64,000 bases of DNA from Solirubrobacterales bacterium (GCA_003132505.1 PKXY01000007.1:79856-143855), one strand, 5' to 3'. Shown: positions 20,513-30,800, counted from the first letter of the stretch. A program made the numbers and translations. The notes: generated from the sequence alone by a model not told the origin.

Positions 20513-21718
20513 GTGGACGCATTCTCCATCATCGCCCGCGACGGCGACTCGCTTGCGCGGGCGGGGGTGCTCGCAACCGCTCACGGTGACGTGCGAACGC
20601 CGGCGTTCGTTCCGCTTGCGAGCACTGCAAGTGTGCGCGGGCTCGCTGCGGCGGAGGTGGCAGAGCTCGGCTACGACATCGTGCTCGGCAACACGTTCCA
20701 TCTCTTCCTGCGGCCCGGCGGCGAGCTGATAGCCGGGCTCGGCGGGCTGCACGGCTTCATGGGCTGGGAACGGGCGATCATCACCGACTCCGGTGGTTTC
20801 CAGGTCTTTTCGATGGGCCACGGCACCGTCGCCGACGAGATCAAGGGACGCCGGGGCGGCGGCGGGGGCGCCGGCTCGATTCTCGCGATCGAAGAGGAGG
20901 GCGTGCGCTTCCGCTCCTACCTGGACGGCTCCGAGCGCTTCATCGCGCCCGAGACGTCAATGGCGGTGCAGGCTCAGCTCGGCGCCGACATCGTGCTCGC
21001 ATTCGACGAGTGCACGCCGTTCAACGTCGAGCGCGAGTACACGGCGCGTTCGACCGAGCGCACCCATCGCTGGCTTGAGCGCTGCCTGCGCTGGCGCGAG
21101 TCGCACGCCGCTGTCGACGGCTCGCTCTTCTACGGCATCGTCCAGGGCGGCGTGTACGAGGATCTGCGCGCGCAGTCGCTTGCCTCCGTTCTCGCGAGCG
21201 GCTGCGAAGGCGTTGCGATCGGCGGCTCGCTCGGGCGCGAGAAGGAGCAGATGTACGAGGTGGTCGAGTGGTGTACGCGTGGCCTCGAGGCCGCCGGGGC
21301 GGAGCGACCGCGGCATCTGCTCGGGATCGGCGAGGTCGACGACCTGATCCGCGGCGTCGAGCTCGGCATCGACAGCTTCGACTGCGCGATGCCGACGCGG
21401 CTGGGGCGCCACGGCGTCGCGCTCGTGCCTGAGCCGGCGAACCGCTGGCGGGTCGAGCTCGACCGACCGCGCTGGCGCGAGAGCGCGGAGCCGCTGCTCG
21501 AGGGCTGCCCCTGCCCGGCGTGTGCCGGCGGGCTGTCGCGCGCCTACCTTCACTATCTCGCGCGGGGCCGTGAGCTGACCGGTGCGCGCCTGCTGAGCGC
21601 CCACAACCTGACGTTCATCGCGCGGCTGATGGCCGACCTGCGGGCGGCGATCATCGCCGGGCGCCTGGCGGAGGTCGCCGGCGCGCTGCGCGCCGGCGCC
21701 GCGCCCGGGACGCTGTAA
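20513..21718 (+). CDS. tgt: tRNA-guanine transglycosylase
   Basis: A 401-residue enzyme exchanging guanine-34 for preQ1 in tRNAs with GUN anticodons (queuosine pathway). GNTFHLFLRPG, the base-binding DSGGFQVFS, FDECTPF, and GGSLGREKEQMYEVVEW are present, with the nucleophile Asp in DSFDCAMPTRLGRHG and the zinc-binding Cys set in CPCPAC. A short Gly-rich insertion (GRRGGGGGAG, about residue 120) lies in a normally variable loop. The start is GTG. No other queuosine genes are in the window. Confidence 0.95.
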   Translation: MDAFSIIARDGDSLARAGVLATAHGDVRTPAFVPLASTASVRGLAAAEVAELGYDIVLGNTFHLFLRPGGELIAGLGGLHGFMGWERAIITDSGGFQVFSMGHGTVADEIKGRRGGGGGAGSILAIEEEGVRFRSYLDGSERFIAPETSMAVQAQLGADIVLAFDECTPFNVEREYTARSTERTHRWLERCLRWRESHAAVDGSLFYGIVQGGVYEDLRAQSLASVLASGCEGVAIGGSLGREKEQMYEVVEWCTRGLEAAGAERPRHLLGIGEVDDLIRGVELGIDSFDCAMPTRLGRHGVALVPEPANRWRVELDRPRWRESAEPLLEGCPCPACAGGLSRAYLHYLARGRELTGARLLSAHNLTFIARLMADLRAAIIAGRLAEVAGALRAGAAPGTL

Positions 21719-21731
21719 CTGGTCAGTGTCC

Positions 21732-21766
21732 ATGCCGCTGGGGGTGTGATTCCTCAGCGGGCGCAT
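21732..21766. terminator. Weak hairpin between convergent tgt and kinase genes
   Basis: The arms ATGC-CGCTG (21732-21740) and CAGCG-(GG)-CGCAT (21755-21766) are complementary with a small bulge. They lie between two converging genes, where a shared terminator is expected. There is no T-run, so this is a tentative call. Confidence 0.3.
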
Positions 21767-21806
21767 CCGGCGAGCGACCTGCCCGGCCGGAATAGGCACG
21801 AAGGCG

Positions 21807-23065
<1,259 letters not shown>

Positions 23066-23069
<4 letters not shown>

Positions 23070-23623
23070 GGAGCGCTCGCCACCCCGCCCGCGTCGGCGC
23101 TGGTGCTGCCGCTGGGCCCGGTTGGCGCCTGCGATCCGCCGCCGGGACCGACCGTGCCGGAGCTGCCCGTCGATGTGCCGCTCGGTCCGGTCGACGTGCC
23201 GCTCGGTCCGGTCGACGTGCCGCCTGGGCCGGTTGAAGTGCCGCTCGAGCCTGTGCTCAGGCCCGTCGTATGGCTCGTGCCGGTTGAGCCGCTCGAGCCC
23301 GTGTGCGTGTGTGTGTGCGTCGTCGAATGGCACTGCGTGCGCGCCGTGTTGTCGAGCTCCTCATAGCCGCCCAGCAGGTTGTCGCGGAGCCTGGTGTTGA
23401 CGCTCGAGGGCAGCGTGCTGATGTCGGTGAAGACATCATTGAGCGCCGTTTGCGTGGCGCCGCAGCTGTGCTCGGAGAGGGCCGACTCGAGCGCGCTGAG
23501 GTCGTTGCCGAGGACGACTGCATCGCTCGAGGGGATCAGGCCGGCAGAGGACCCGCCGCCGCAGGCCGCCAACAGGATGGCGCTGAGAAGAGTCGCGCCG
23601 ATCAGTCCGGGGGCGCGTCTCAC
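23066..23623 (-). CDS. Lipoprotein with Thr/Ser/Gly/Pro repeat tail
   Basis: A 185-residue predicted lipoprotein. The GTG at 23623 lies in a GTGA overlap with the upstream phosphoesterase stop. The lipobox LAAC sits near residue 20, followed by a GGGSS linker. Residues about 30-95 form a helical domain with two Cys. The rest is low-complexity: a THTHTHT stretch, then GTSTGPS-type seven-residue repeats, resembling a flexible cell-wall-spanning tether. The stop overlaps the kinase start by 4 bases. No enzymatic motif is seen. Confidence 0.75.
23171..23254. repeat. 21-base tandem repeats inside the lipoprotein gene
   Basis: Four consecutive 21-base units (two nearly identical at 23171-23212, two diverged) encode the seven-residue GTSTGPS/GTSTGPG repeats of the lipoprotein tail. 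They keep the reading frame and would allow length variation by slippage. Confidence 0.7.
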
Positions 23624-24351
23624 TGACCGTGCTCCAAGCGTTCGGCCATCGACGCCGGCAGGTCGGCGGCGCGGATTGCGTCGGCCGCGCCGGCGATGTC
23701 GTACTCGCAGCGGTTGAAGCGAGCGGTTTCGCCGTCGAGATCGAGCAACATCCAGGCCGCGCGCGGGTCGCCGTCGCGCGGCTGGCCGACGCTGCCGGGG
23801 TTGAGCAGCCATTCGCCGCCACCGATCGCGACCCCACTCCCGGCGGGACGCAGCTCGCCGGTTGCCGGCTCGCCGCCCCCGCGATCGAAGCTCAGCGCCA
23901 CGTGCGAATGGCCGACGAGGCAGACGCGATGCTCCTGCGCATCGAGGCAGAGATCGGCGAGCGCCGCCGACAGGACGTACTCCCACACCGGCTCGCGCGG
24001 GCTGCCGTGGAAGAGCCCGATGTCCTCGCGCGCCCCCGACGGGCTCAACGTGGCGATGTATTCGATGTTCTCGTGCGTCATCACCTGGCGCGTCCAACGG
24101 ACGGCAGCGCCGGCAGCACCGGAGAAGTCGGCCAGGGGAGTCTCACCGGCGACTGCGAGATCGTGGTTTCCGGCGAGGCAGATCACGGTCTGATCGCGCG
24201 CGAGCTCGACGCAGGCGTCGGGCTCTGCGCCGTAGCCGACGAGGTCGCCGAGACACCAGATCTCATCGACGGAGCTGCCCGCGATGTCTCCGAGCACGGC
24301 CTCGAGCGCGTGCCTGTTTGCGTGAATGTCAGAGATGATTGCGACCCTCAT
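23620..24351 (-). CDS. Calcineurin-like metallophosphoesterase (YfcE/MJ0936 type)
   Basis: A 243-residue cytoplasmic phosphoesterase. Metal motifs are SDIHANRHAL (D-x-H), LGDLVGYG (GD) and GNHD, with C-terminal GHSH and the closing LLNPGSVGQPRDGDPRA. This layout fits small phosphodiesterases of the YfcE/MJ0936 group. The ATG at 24351 is used since the frame upstream is antisense to the M48 gene. It heads a three-gene operon (phosphoesterase, lipoprotein, kinase) with 4-base overlaps. The substrate is unknown. Confidence 0.88.
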   Translation of the reverse strand: MRVAIISDIHANRHALEAVLGDIAGSSVDEIWCLGDLVGYGAEPDACVELARDQTVICLAGNHDLAVAGETPLADFSGAAGAAVRWTRQVMTHENIEYIATLSPSGAREDIGLFHGSPREPVWEYVLSAALADLCLDAQEHRVCLVGHSHVALSFDRGGGEPATGELRPAGSGVAIGGGEWLLNPGSVGQPRDGDPRAAWMLLDLDGETARFNRCEYDIAGAADAIRAADLPASMAERLEHGQ

Positions 24352-24470
24352 CGAGCCCGGCGTACCGGGCCCTTGTTGCCGGCGCGCGCCCCCGCAGTCT
24401 TGCAGTCCGTGCGGCCGTGAGGCGCCAGGGAGCTTCGGGCGGCGCTCGGGCGCTGCATTACTGTGGGTGG

Positions 24471-25697
24471 ATGGTACTGCAGAGCGCGAACCACGACTGG
24501 CTTGCGGGCCTCGCGGCAACGACCGTCGTAGCGGCGGCCGGCTCGCTCGCGCTGGGCCCGCGCGGCGGGGTGGTCCGCGCGGCGGCCGTGGCGGCGAACG
24601 ACTACTTCGACGAGGCCGACATCGAGCGCGCGCGACGCTACGAGCGCCCCCAGCGCGCGCTGCACGCAGCAAATGCTGCCGTCGCGGCGGCCACGCTGGC
24701 ACTGCTCGTGCGGCTGCGGGCCGGGACTGCGCTCCGGCGGCGCTCCGCCGCGATCGCGGCAGCCGACGGCGCCGCCCTCTCGCTCGCGCTGACAATCGCC
24801 GGCCTGCCGCTTGGCTCGCTGGCCCGCAAGCGTGCGCTCGAAGCGGGCATCGCGACCCAGTCCTGGCGCGGCTGGGCGGTAGACGTGGTGAGGGGCGGCG
24901 CGCTCGGCGCCAGCTTCACGGGCGGCGGCGCCGCCGCGGTCCGCCTCCTGATGATCAGCGCCGGCGAGCGCTGGTGGCTCGCAGCCGCTGCCGGCTCCAC
25001 CGCGGTGATGATCGTCGGCACGTTTGCAGCCCCGATCCTGCTGGATCCAATCTTCAACGACTTCACGCCGCTGCCGCCGGGCGAGCTGCGCAGCTCCGTG
25101 CTCGAGATAGCGGATCGCGCGGGCGTGACAGTCAGCGAGGTCTTCAGCGTCGATGCGAGCCGGCGCACCTCGCAGGTCAACGCCTACGTTGGCGGGATCG
25201 GCGCGACGCGCCGCATCGTCCTCTTCGACACGCTGCTGTCGAGCTTCAGCGCCGCGCAGACGAGCGTCGTCGTTGCCCACGAGCTCGCTCACGTCCGCCA
25301 CAACGACGTGCCGCGTGGCCTGCTGTTCGCTTCGATCGTCACCCTGCCGGGGGCGTACGCCGTCGCTCGCCTCGCCGAGCGGATCGACGCCGTGATCGGC
25401 CGCTCGGAGCCAACGACGCTACCCGCGCTGGCGCTCGCCGGCGCCATCGTTGCGACCTTCGTCGGCCCGTTCGCGAGCCGGCTCTCGCGCTCGGTGGAGC
25501 GGCGAGCCGACGGGTTGGCGCTCGAGCTGACAGACGACGCCGAGGCGCTGATCGCATTCGAGCAGCAGATCACGGGGTCCAATCTCGCCGATCCCGATCC
25601 ACCGCGCTGGCGCTCTCTGCTGTTTGCGTCGCATCCCCCGGCCGTTGAGCGGATCGGCGCCGCCGTCGCCTACGCGGCCGCCCGGCAACCCGGCTGA
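24471..25697 (+). CDS. M48 family (Ste24-like) membrane metalloprotease
   Basis: A 408-residue membrane protease with about four N-terminal hydrophobic segments before the catalytic domain. The zinc site is HELAHVRHND, and the third ligand Glu is in ERRADGLAL. FNDFTPLPPGELR and NAYVGGIGATRRIVLFDTLL match CAAX-protease-1/Ste24-type M48 enzymes. It may clear misfolded or clogged membrane proteins. The ATG at 24471 is used; the frame extends to 24339 without signal features. Confidence 0.9.
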   Translation: MVLQSANHDWLAGLAATTVVAAAGSLALGPRGGVVRAAAVAANDYFDEADIERARRYERPQRALHAANAAVAAATLALLVRLRAGTALRRRSAAIAAADGAALSLALTIAGLPLGSLARKRALEAGIATQSWRGWAVDVVRGGALGASFTGGGAAAVRLLMISAGERWWLAAAAGSTAVMIVGTFAAPILLDPIFNDFTPLPPGELRSSVLEIADRAGVTVSEVFSVDASRRTSQVNAYVGGIGATRRIVLFDTLLSSFSAAQTSVVVAHELAHVRHNDVPRGLLFASIVTLPGAYAVARLAERIDAVIGRSEPTTLPALALAGAIVATFVGPFASRLSRSVERRADGLALELTDDAEALIAFEQQITGSNLADPDPPRWRSLLFASHPPAVERIGAAVAYAAARQPG

Positions 25698-25700
25698 GCG

Positions 25701-26015
25701 CTACTCCTCGCCGTCGCCGGCGTCGCCCTGGAACTCTGGCAGGTTCTTGATCCCCTCGCGCGCGGTCCAGCGCGAGTAGTTGTCCTCGAGCGCGGTGATC
25801 AGCTCGCGTGCGAAGCGCGGCGAGAGGTTGATGCGCGACACCACGACGCCCGGTATCTCGCCCGACTCGACCTCGTGGTCGACACGCGCGAACGTGATCG
25901 TGAACTCGTAGTCGGAGTGGCTGATGTTCGCGAAGTTGGCGTAATGCCCGGCCATCACCTCCGGCGAGAGGTGGATATTGATCTGGCGCTCGCCGCCTGG
26001 CTGGTCGGTGCTCAC
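25701..26015 (-). CDS. DUF3467 family protein
   Basis: A 104-residue soluble protein starting GTG. The INIHLSPEVMAGHYANFANISHSDYEFTITFARV core, then VVSRINLSPRFARELITALEDNYSRWTAREG, matches the DUF3467 family as I know it. Function is unknown; family members are small and single-domain. It diverges from rlmH with only 19 bases between start codons, so the promoters must overlap the coding regions. Confidence 0.85.
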   Translation of the reverse strand: MSTDQPGGERQINIHLSPEVMAGHYANFANISHSDYEFTITFARVDHEVESGEIPGVVVSRINLSPRFARELITALEDNYSRWTAREGIKNLPEFQGDAGDGEE

Positions 26016-26034
26016 GCGCCTAGTATCGCAAGCC

Positions 26035-26442
26035 GTGCGCCTCCTCGTGATCTCGGTCGGGCGTCTGCGGGCGCCCTACGTCGACGATGTCGCCCATTAC
26101 GCGAAGCTGCTCGGACGCTACGCGCGGCTCGAGCAGATCGAGCTGCGCGACAGTGAGCGGGTTGCCGCGCGGCTTGGCGAGCGCGACTTCGTCTCGCTGC
26201 TGGCGAGCGATGGGGACACGTACACGAGCAAGGCGTTCGCCGGCTTCCTCGAGCAGCGAAGGATGTCCGGTCGCGACCTGGCGTTCGTTATCGGTAGTGC
26301 GCACGGGCTGGAGCTCGAGCGCGCCGACCATCGCCTCTCGCTCGGGTCGCTGACTCTGCCACACCAGCTCGTCCGGGTCGTGTTGCTCGAGCAGCTCTTC
26401 CGCGCGCACAAGATCATCGCCGGCGAGCCGTACCACTACTGA
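26035..26442 (+). CDS. rlmH: 23S rRNA pseudouridine-1915 N3-methyltransferase
   Basis: A 135-residue SPOUT-family methyltransferase. The trefoil-knot SAM loop is FVIGSAHGLE and the family C-terminus RAHKIIAGEPYHY is exact. It methylates pseudouridine 1915 in helix 69 of 23S rRNA. The start is GTG at 26035, adjacent to RLLVISVGRLR. It probably shares a transcript with argS. Confidence 0.93.
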   Translation: MRLLVISVGRLRAPYVDDVAHYAKLLGRYARLEQIELRDSERVAARLGERDFVSLLASDGDTYTSKAFAGFLEQRRMSGRDLAFVIGSAHGLELERADHRLSLGSLTLPHQLVRVVLLEQLFRAHKIIAGEPYHY

Positions 26443-26468
26443 ACTGAGCGTCGGTAGTGTGGCTGAGG

Positions 26469-28091
26469 ATGGGACCGGTCGAGCATCTGCATGAGGCAGT
26501 GCGCGGAAGCGCGGCCTCGCTCGTCGGTGGCGACTGTGCGCTCGCGGCTGCGGTCAAGCTCGAACGCCCGCCGCGACCGGAGCTCGGCGACTACTCGACG
26601 AACGCCGCGCTGCTGCTCGCGCCGCGGCTCGAGTCCTCACCGCGCGAAGTCGCGGGTCGCCTCGGAGCGGCACTCGAAGCACGGCTTGGCGGTGCCCTCG
26701 ATCGGACCGAAGTGGCGGGCCCAGGCTTCCTCAACCTGTTCGTCAGCGATCAGTGGCTGATCGACGCGCTCACCGGCGTGATCGCGGCCGGCGAGCGGTT
26801 CGGCGCGGTCGAGATCGGAGCCGGCGAGTCGGCCAACCTTGAGTTCGTCTCCGCGAACCCGACCGGACCGGTCCATATCGGTCACGCACGCGGCGCGGCC
26901 TACGGCGACGCGCTCGGCCGGCTGATGAGCTTTCGCGGCTACGACGTGACGCGCGAGTTCTACGTCAACGACTACGGCAGCCAGGTCCGCAAGCTGGGTG
27001 AGTCGGTACGCGCTCTGGCGCTCGGCGAGCCGGTGCCGGAGGACGGCTACCACGGGGACTATGTCGCGACGCTCGTGCCGGGCGAGCGGGCACGGACGCT
27101 CGATATCGACGAGCTCTCGCACGAAGCTCTGGCGGCGTGCCTGGCTCAGATCCGTGTCTCGCTCGAGCGCTTCGGGGTCAGCTTCGACGTCTGGTTCTCG
27201 GAGCGCTCGCTCCACGACGGCGGCGCGGTCGAGGCGGCGCTCGCGCGGCTCGCCGAGCTGGGGGAGACGTTCAGCCAGGAAGGAGCGCTGTGGCTTCGAA
27301 CGACCGCGCGTGGCGATGATCGCGATCGCGTGCTGATTCGCTCCGACGGGCAGCCGACCTATTTCTGCTCGGACATCGCTTACCTCGAGAACAAACGCTC
27401 ACGCGGTTTCGACCGTCTGGTCTACGTCTGGGGCTCGGACCACCACGGTTATGAGCCGCGGATGAAGGCGGCATGGGAGGCGCTCGGTGGCGACCGCGAC
27501 GCCGTCGAGCTGATCGCGTTCCAGTTCGTTCACCTCGTCGTCGGCGGCGGCGCGCGGACTGCGATGTCAAAACGCGAGGGCGAGTACGTGACGCTCGACG
27601 AGCTGGTCGAGCGTGTCGGCGTGGACGCGGCACGCTGGTTCCTTCTGGCTCGCTCCCACGACACGACGGTCGAGCTGGATGTGGAGCTCGCGACGCGTCA
27701 GAGCAGCGACAACCCTGTCTACTACGTGCAGTACGCGCACGCGCGCATCGCCTCGATGCTCGCGAAGCTCGAGCCTGGTCGTGTTGAGCGGGCGCTCGGC
27801 GCGCTCGTGGCCGTCGAGCCGCTGCATCCCTCGGAGCGCACACTGCTCAAGCGCCTGCTTGCTTTTCCCTACGATCTTGCTGACGCGGCGGAGCGCCGGG
27901 CGCCGCACCGTATTGCCGCGAGCGCGCTCGAGATCGCGCAGGAGTTCACCGCCTTCTACCGCGACTGCCGCGTCGTCGGGGCTGAGCCGTACGAGACGGA
28001 GTCGCTGCGGATCGCAATCGCGCGCGCGGCGCAGCAGACGCTCGCGACGGCGTTGGGCCTGCTCGGCGTCAGTGCGCCCGAGGCGATGTGA
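26469..28091 (+). CDS. argS: Arginyl-tRNA synthetase
   Basis: A 540-residue class I synthetase. The N-terminal add-1 domain, the HIGH motif in SANPTGPVHIGHARGA, the SDIAYLENKRSRGFDRLVYVWGSDHHGY segment, MSKREGEYVTLDELV (KMSK equivalent) and a C-terminal DALR anticodon-binding domain (QYAHARIASML onward) are present. The start is taken as ATG 26469; a GTG four codons earlier is equally possible. It is shortly downstream of rlmH. Confidence 0.96.
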   Translation: MGPVEHLHEAVRGSAASLVGGDCALAAAVKLERPPRPELGDYSTNAALLLAPRLESSPREVAGRLGAALEARLGGALDRTEVAGPGFLNLFVSDQWLIDALTGVIAAGERFGAVEIGAGESANLEFVSANPTGPVHIGHARGAAYGDALGRLMSFRGYDVTREFYVNDYGSQVRKLGESVRALALGEPVPEDGYHGDYVATLVPGERARTLDIDELSHEALAACLAQIRVSLERFGVSFDVWFSERSLHDGGAVEAALARLAELGETFSQEGALWLRTTARGDDRDRVLIRSDGQPTYFCSDIAYLENKRSRGFDRLVYVWGSDHHGYEPRMKAAWEALGGDRDAVELIAFQFVHLVVGGGARTAMSKREGEYVTLDELVERVGVDAARWFLLARSHDTTVELDVELATRQSSDNPVYYVQYAHARIASMLAKLEPGRVERALGALVAVEPLHPSERTLLKRLLAFPYDLADAAERRAPHRIAASALEIAQEFTAFYRDCRVVGAEPYETESLRIAIARAAQQTLATALGLLGVSAPEAM

Positions 28092-28094
28092 GCG

Positions 28095-28556
28095 TCAGTC
28101 GTAGCGCGCGAGATCGGCGTCGAGGCGCGCCGCGTCCTCTTTGCTGAGCGCGCTCGGTCCGGGTTCGCCGGCCTCTCCAGGCGGCGGGCGGTTTCGCCGC
28201 CAGCGTGGCAGCAGCACGACCAGCGCTGCCAGCAGCCCCAACACGACGACCACCGGCACGATGTAGACGGTCAGGTCGAAGCCCTGAGCCGGGGGTAATG
28301 CCAGAACGGCGGTTCCGTACTGAGCGACCAGCACGCGCTTGATCTGCGAGAGCGTGTCGCTGCGATCGATCAGCTGCTGGATGAAGGCGCGCTCGTCGTC
28401 GGCCTGCGCCGACTGAGCGTTGCTCAACGGGATCTGGCACGTCACGCACATCACATACGGGAGGACCGCCTGCATCGAAGTCCGCTGCTTGACGGCTGCC
28501 GCGCTGTTCGGAACGAGGGCGAGCAAGAGCAGCGCGAGGAGGCCGCCGCGTCTCAC
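28095..28556 (-). CDS. ccmH: Cytochrome c maturation protein CcmH (NrfF-like)
   Basis: A 153-residue exported thiol protein. The N-terminal signal is followed by VMCVTCQIPL (C37, C40), the redox CXXC of CcmH that reduces apocytochrome c heme sites, then a helical bundle (FIQQLIDRSDTLSQIKRVLVAQYG) and a C-terminal membrane anchor (VYIVPVVVVLGLLAALVVLLP). The GTG at 28556 overlaps the ccmG-like stop by 4 bases. The remaining ccm genes in this window lie 25 kb away. Confidence 0.9.
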   Translation of the reverse strand: MRRGGLLALLLLALVPNSAAAVKQRTSMQAVLPYVMCVTCQIPLSNAQSAQADDERAFIQQLIDRSDTLSQIKRVLVAQYGTAVLALPPAQGFDLTVYIVPVVVVLGLLAALVVLLPRWRRNRPPPGEAGEPGPSALSKEDAARLDADLARYD

Positions 28557-29113
28557 GTGTGGGCGGCCTGTTGAATCGCGGCGGTCAACCACGGCAGGCT
28601 CGTGATCTGACCGCGAGAGATCGCAACCACCCGGAGCTGGCGGTTCAGCACGAACGTTTCGGGCAGCTGCGCCGTGCCGTAGCCCTCCGCATAGGAGCCG
28701 TCGATATCGCGCAGGTTGGGAAAGGTGAAACCGAAATGCTTGATCGCGCCGAGCGATTTGCCGGTCAGGTCCTTGTAGGTGATACCGACGATCGTCCCCT
28801 CGTGGTGGCTGGCGAGCAGGTCCTGCGCCCGCTCGAGCAGACCAGCCTCGGCGTTGCAGGTGGAGCACCAGGAGGCCCAGAAGTTGACGACGACGACACC
28901 GCCACGCCAGTGCGTCAGCGCGGCCGATCGGCCAAGGACGCCGTCGAGCACGGGCAGGGCCGTCGACGCGTTCGGCGCCGGCGGGTGGTGTCCGGCCTCG
29001 ATCGCCGCGTCGAGCGCGCGGCTCGTGCCCTGCTTCGTTAGTCCGTAGACGAGCATTGCGACGAGGGCCGCCCCAACTAACACGGTGACGATCGGGCCGA
29101 GCCTGCGCTTCAC
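28553..29113 (-). CDS. ccmG: Thioredoxin-like CcmG/ResA protein
   Basis: A 186-residue membrane-anchored thioredoxin-fold protein. The N-terminal anchor is VTVLVGAALVAMLVYGL; the active site is WCSTC (C83, C86) and the cis-Pro segment is AQLPETFVL. It supplies reductant for heme attachment together with CcmH. The start is GTG, only 38 bases from the divergent tRNA-Gly gene. Confidence 0.9.
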   Translation of the reverse strand: MKRRLGPIVTVLVGAALVAMLVYGLTKQGTSRALDAAIEAGHHPPAPNASTALPVLDGVLGRSAALTHWRGGVVVVNFWASWCSTCNAEAGLLERAQDLLASHHEGTIVGITYKDLTGKSLGAIKHFGFTFPNLRDIDGSYAEGYGTAQLPETFVLNRQLRVVAISRGQITSLPWLTAAIQQAAHT

Positions 29114-29151
29114 TCCCGCAAGCCTAGACGTCTAGGATCCCCCCGGAGCCT

Positions 29152-29222
29152 GCGGGATTAGTTCATCGGTAGAACGCGAGCTTCCCAAGCTCGAGAGACG
29201 GGTTCGATTCCCGTATCCCGCT
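29152..29222 (+). tRNA. tRNA-Gly (anticodon CCC)
   Basis: A 71-base cloverleaf. Acceptor GCGGGAT pairs with ATCCCGC, discriminator T. The D arm contains GTTCATCGGTAGAAC; the anticodon stem CGAGC/GCTCG encloses loop TTCCCAA, so the anticodon is CCC (reads GGG). The T arm is ACGGG-TTCGATT-CCCGT. CCA is not encoded. Its 3' end is duplicated at 39929. Confidence 0.95.
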
Positions 29223-29225
29223 TCG
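29203..29225. repeat. Putative attL at the 3' end of tRNA-Gly
   Basis: The last 20 bases of the tRNA plus TCG (29203-29225) recur with 22 of 23 identities at 39929-39951, in the same orientation. The intact tRNA on the left and a 3' fragment on the right is the usual footprint of tyrosine-recombinase integration. Just inside, TTGTCGCA occurs twice 11 bases apart (29264-29271, 29275-29282), as arm-type sites might. Confidence 0.65.
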
Positions 29226-29770
29226 AGGAAATACCTGCAAATCTGTTGTTTTCGGGGTCGTCGTTGTCGCATTATTGTCGCAAGTTGGCGAGAGAAATGC
29301 CTCCGAAGAGCGCGATTCCGACGCTCCGATGACCGGTGAGGAGCGGTTTCGGGGGGCCGTCCACGCGTCGAAGCGAGAGCGGGCGAGAGACGGCTCTCAC
29401 CGTTCGGTCAAGCGATCACGCCAGAGTCGTCCCGTCCGGGGACGACTGCCCCTGCCATCCAAGCAGGAGCGAGCCACCGGCACGCTCACCCGCTGCTGCG
29501 TGTCGTCCGTGGCGAGCGTCTGACGCGACGTTCAGCAGACTGCTCGTTATCGCGCTGAGCGACAACGCGACCTCGATGTGCGCGGGCTGCTCCTTTGAAT
29601 GCAATCGCCAGCTGATGCGACTGCCGGTGAGTCCTTTCCCGCCGGCGCGCCATTCCGTTGAATGAGCCCAGATTGGGAAAGCAGTCGTCTGCGAGATCGC
29701 GGTTTCCGAAACCAGCGGCCGGCGCTCCGCCGCGCAGCCTTTGAGGACCCCGAACTCCGCTGACGCCGCG
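29226..29770. other. Non-coding stretch next to tRNA-Gly
   Basis: I find no convincing gene here. Open frames are short, lack ribosome sites and have non-protein-like composition. It contains the TTGTCGCA direct repeat near the tRNA and a short perfect palindrome GGTTTC-C-GAAACC at 29701-29713. Composition is more mixed than the flanking core genes. Decayed island DNA is a reasonable reading. Confidence 0.4.
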
Positions 29771-29956
29771 CTACCGGCCTGAGCCGGCCGTCAAGATCCG
29801 CCGGAGCAGGTACAGATCAAGGACCAGGGGGACGACGAACACCAGGCCCCACCAACGTCCCGTGGCGCAGAGCACAACGATGACGACGGTGATCCAACCG
29901 GCCAGCAGCAGCCGGATCACCAGCGATGACTTCCGGTGTCGCAGATCCCAGTTCAT
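29771..29956 (-). CDS. Small two-helix membrane protein
   Basis: A 61-residue protein, MNWDLRHRKSS followed by hydrophobic LVIRLLLAGWITVVIVVLCATG and WWGLVFVVPLVLDLYLL, ending in a basic tail. The ribosome site is poor, so expression is uncertain, but the two clean helices and a charged N-terminus look protein-like. It sits near the left end of the putative island. Confidence 0.45.
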   Translation of the reverse strand: MNWDLRHRKSSLVIRLLLAGWITVVIVVLCATGRWWGLVFVVPLVLDLYLLRRILTAGSGR

Positions 29957-30122
29957 TCTTGCCGCACGGTACTTCCGACCGCCCGGACAGGTATAGCCAG
30001 CCCATGAAGCGAAACAGCTAATGCCCGCTCGTCGCGCAAGGCGGCCACGTAAGCGGCCAGAGTCGCGTTGTCGCTTTGTCTCGGAGGAGGCGCGCGGTGC
30101 ACGCGAAGTTCGAGCTGCCTGA

Positions 30123-30800
30123 CTAGCGCGGCGGCTCGGCGAGCTTGTTCGCGTACGCGTAGCGCACGGCCTGCGCGCGGTCGCGCAGGCCGGCCTTTGC
30201 GAACAGGTGGTTGATGTGCGACTTCACGGTCGTCGGGCTGACGACCAGGCGCTCGGCGATCTCGGCGTTTGTCAGTCCGTCGGCGATCAGCGCGAGCACT
30301 TCGGCCTCGCGTCGCGTCAGTCCGTCTGGCAGCGTGGACTCATCGCAGGCGGGCGGCTGAGCGTTCGGGGTCGCGAGTGCCGCGACGACGTGGTGCTGGA
30401 TCGCCGGGTCGAGGGCCGCTTCGCCGGCGGCGACGCTCTTGATCGCGGCGGCGATGTCCTCACTGGAAGCGTCCTTCGTTAGGTAGCCGCGCGCGCCGGC
30501 GCGGAGCGCGCCGATCACGCTCTCGTCGTCGGCGTAGGTGGTGAGCGCGATCACTCCGACTCGGGGGTCGTGAGCAGTGATCGCACGCGTTGCCTCGATC
30601 CCGTCCATCCGTGGCATCCGCAGGTCCATCAGCACCACGTCCGGTGAGTGCGCTGCCACGGCCGCGCAGGCTTCCTCCCCGTCGCAGGCGGTTGCGACGA
30701 GCTCTACGCCCCGGAGCAGTCGGAGTAGCGTCGCGAGGGCCTCGCGCACGAGCCGCTGGTCGTCGGCGAGGACCACGCGCACGACGCGATCAGCTGCCAC
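30123..30800 (-). CDS. NarL/LuxR-family response regulator
   Basis: A 225-residue regulator. Receiver domain at residues 1-120 with acidic pair DD (13-14), phospho-acceptor D59 in VVLMDLRMP, and the LTTYADDESV and LTKDAS (Lys switch) segments. The HTH at the C-terminus is LTRREAEVLALIADGLTNAEIAERLVVSPTTVKSHINHLFAK. The start is GTG 30800, overlapping the sensor kinase stop by 11 bases. It likely binds the dyad at 32039-32114 to control both itself and the divergent export genes. Confidence 0.92.
   Translation of the reverse strand: MAADRVVRVVLADDQRLVREALATLLRLLRGVELVATACDGEEACAAVAAHSPDVVLMDLRMPRMDGIEATRAITAHDPRVGVIALTTYADDESVIGALRAGARGYLTKDASSEDIAAAIKSVAAGEAALDPAIQHHVVAALATPNAQPPACDESTLPDGLTRREAEVLALIADGLTNAEIAERLVVSPTTVKSHINHLFAKAGLRDRAQAVRYAYANKLAEPPR

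Noticed and set aside
29275-29523. 82-residue frame next to the tRNA as an excisionase
   Set aside because: It has no recognisable winged-helix pattern and no ribosome site; composition is Arg/Ser-rich as in non-coding DNA here.
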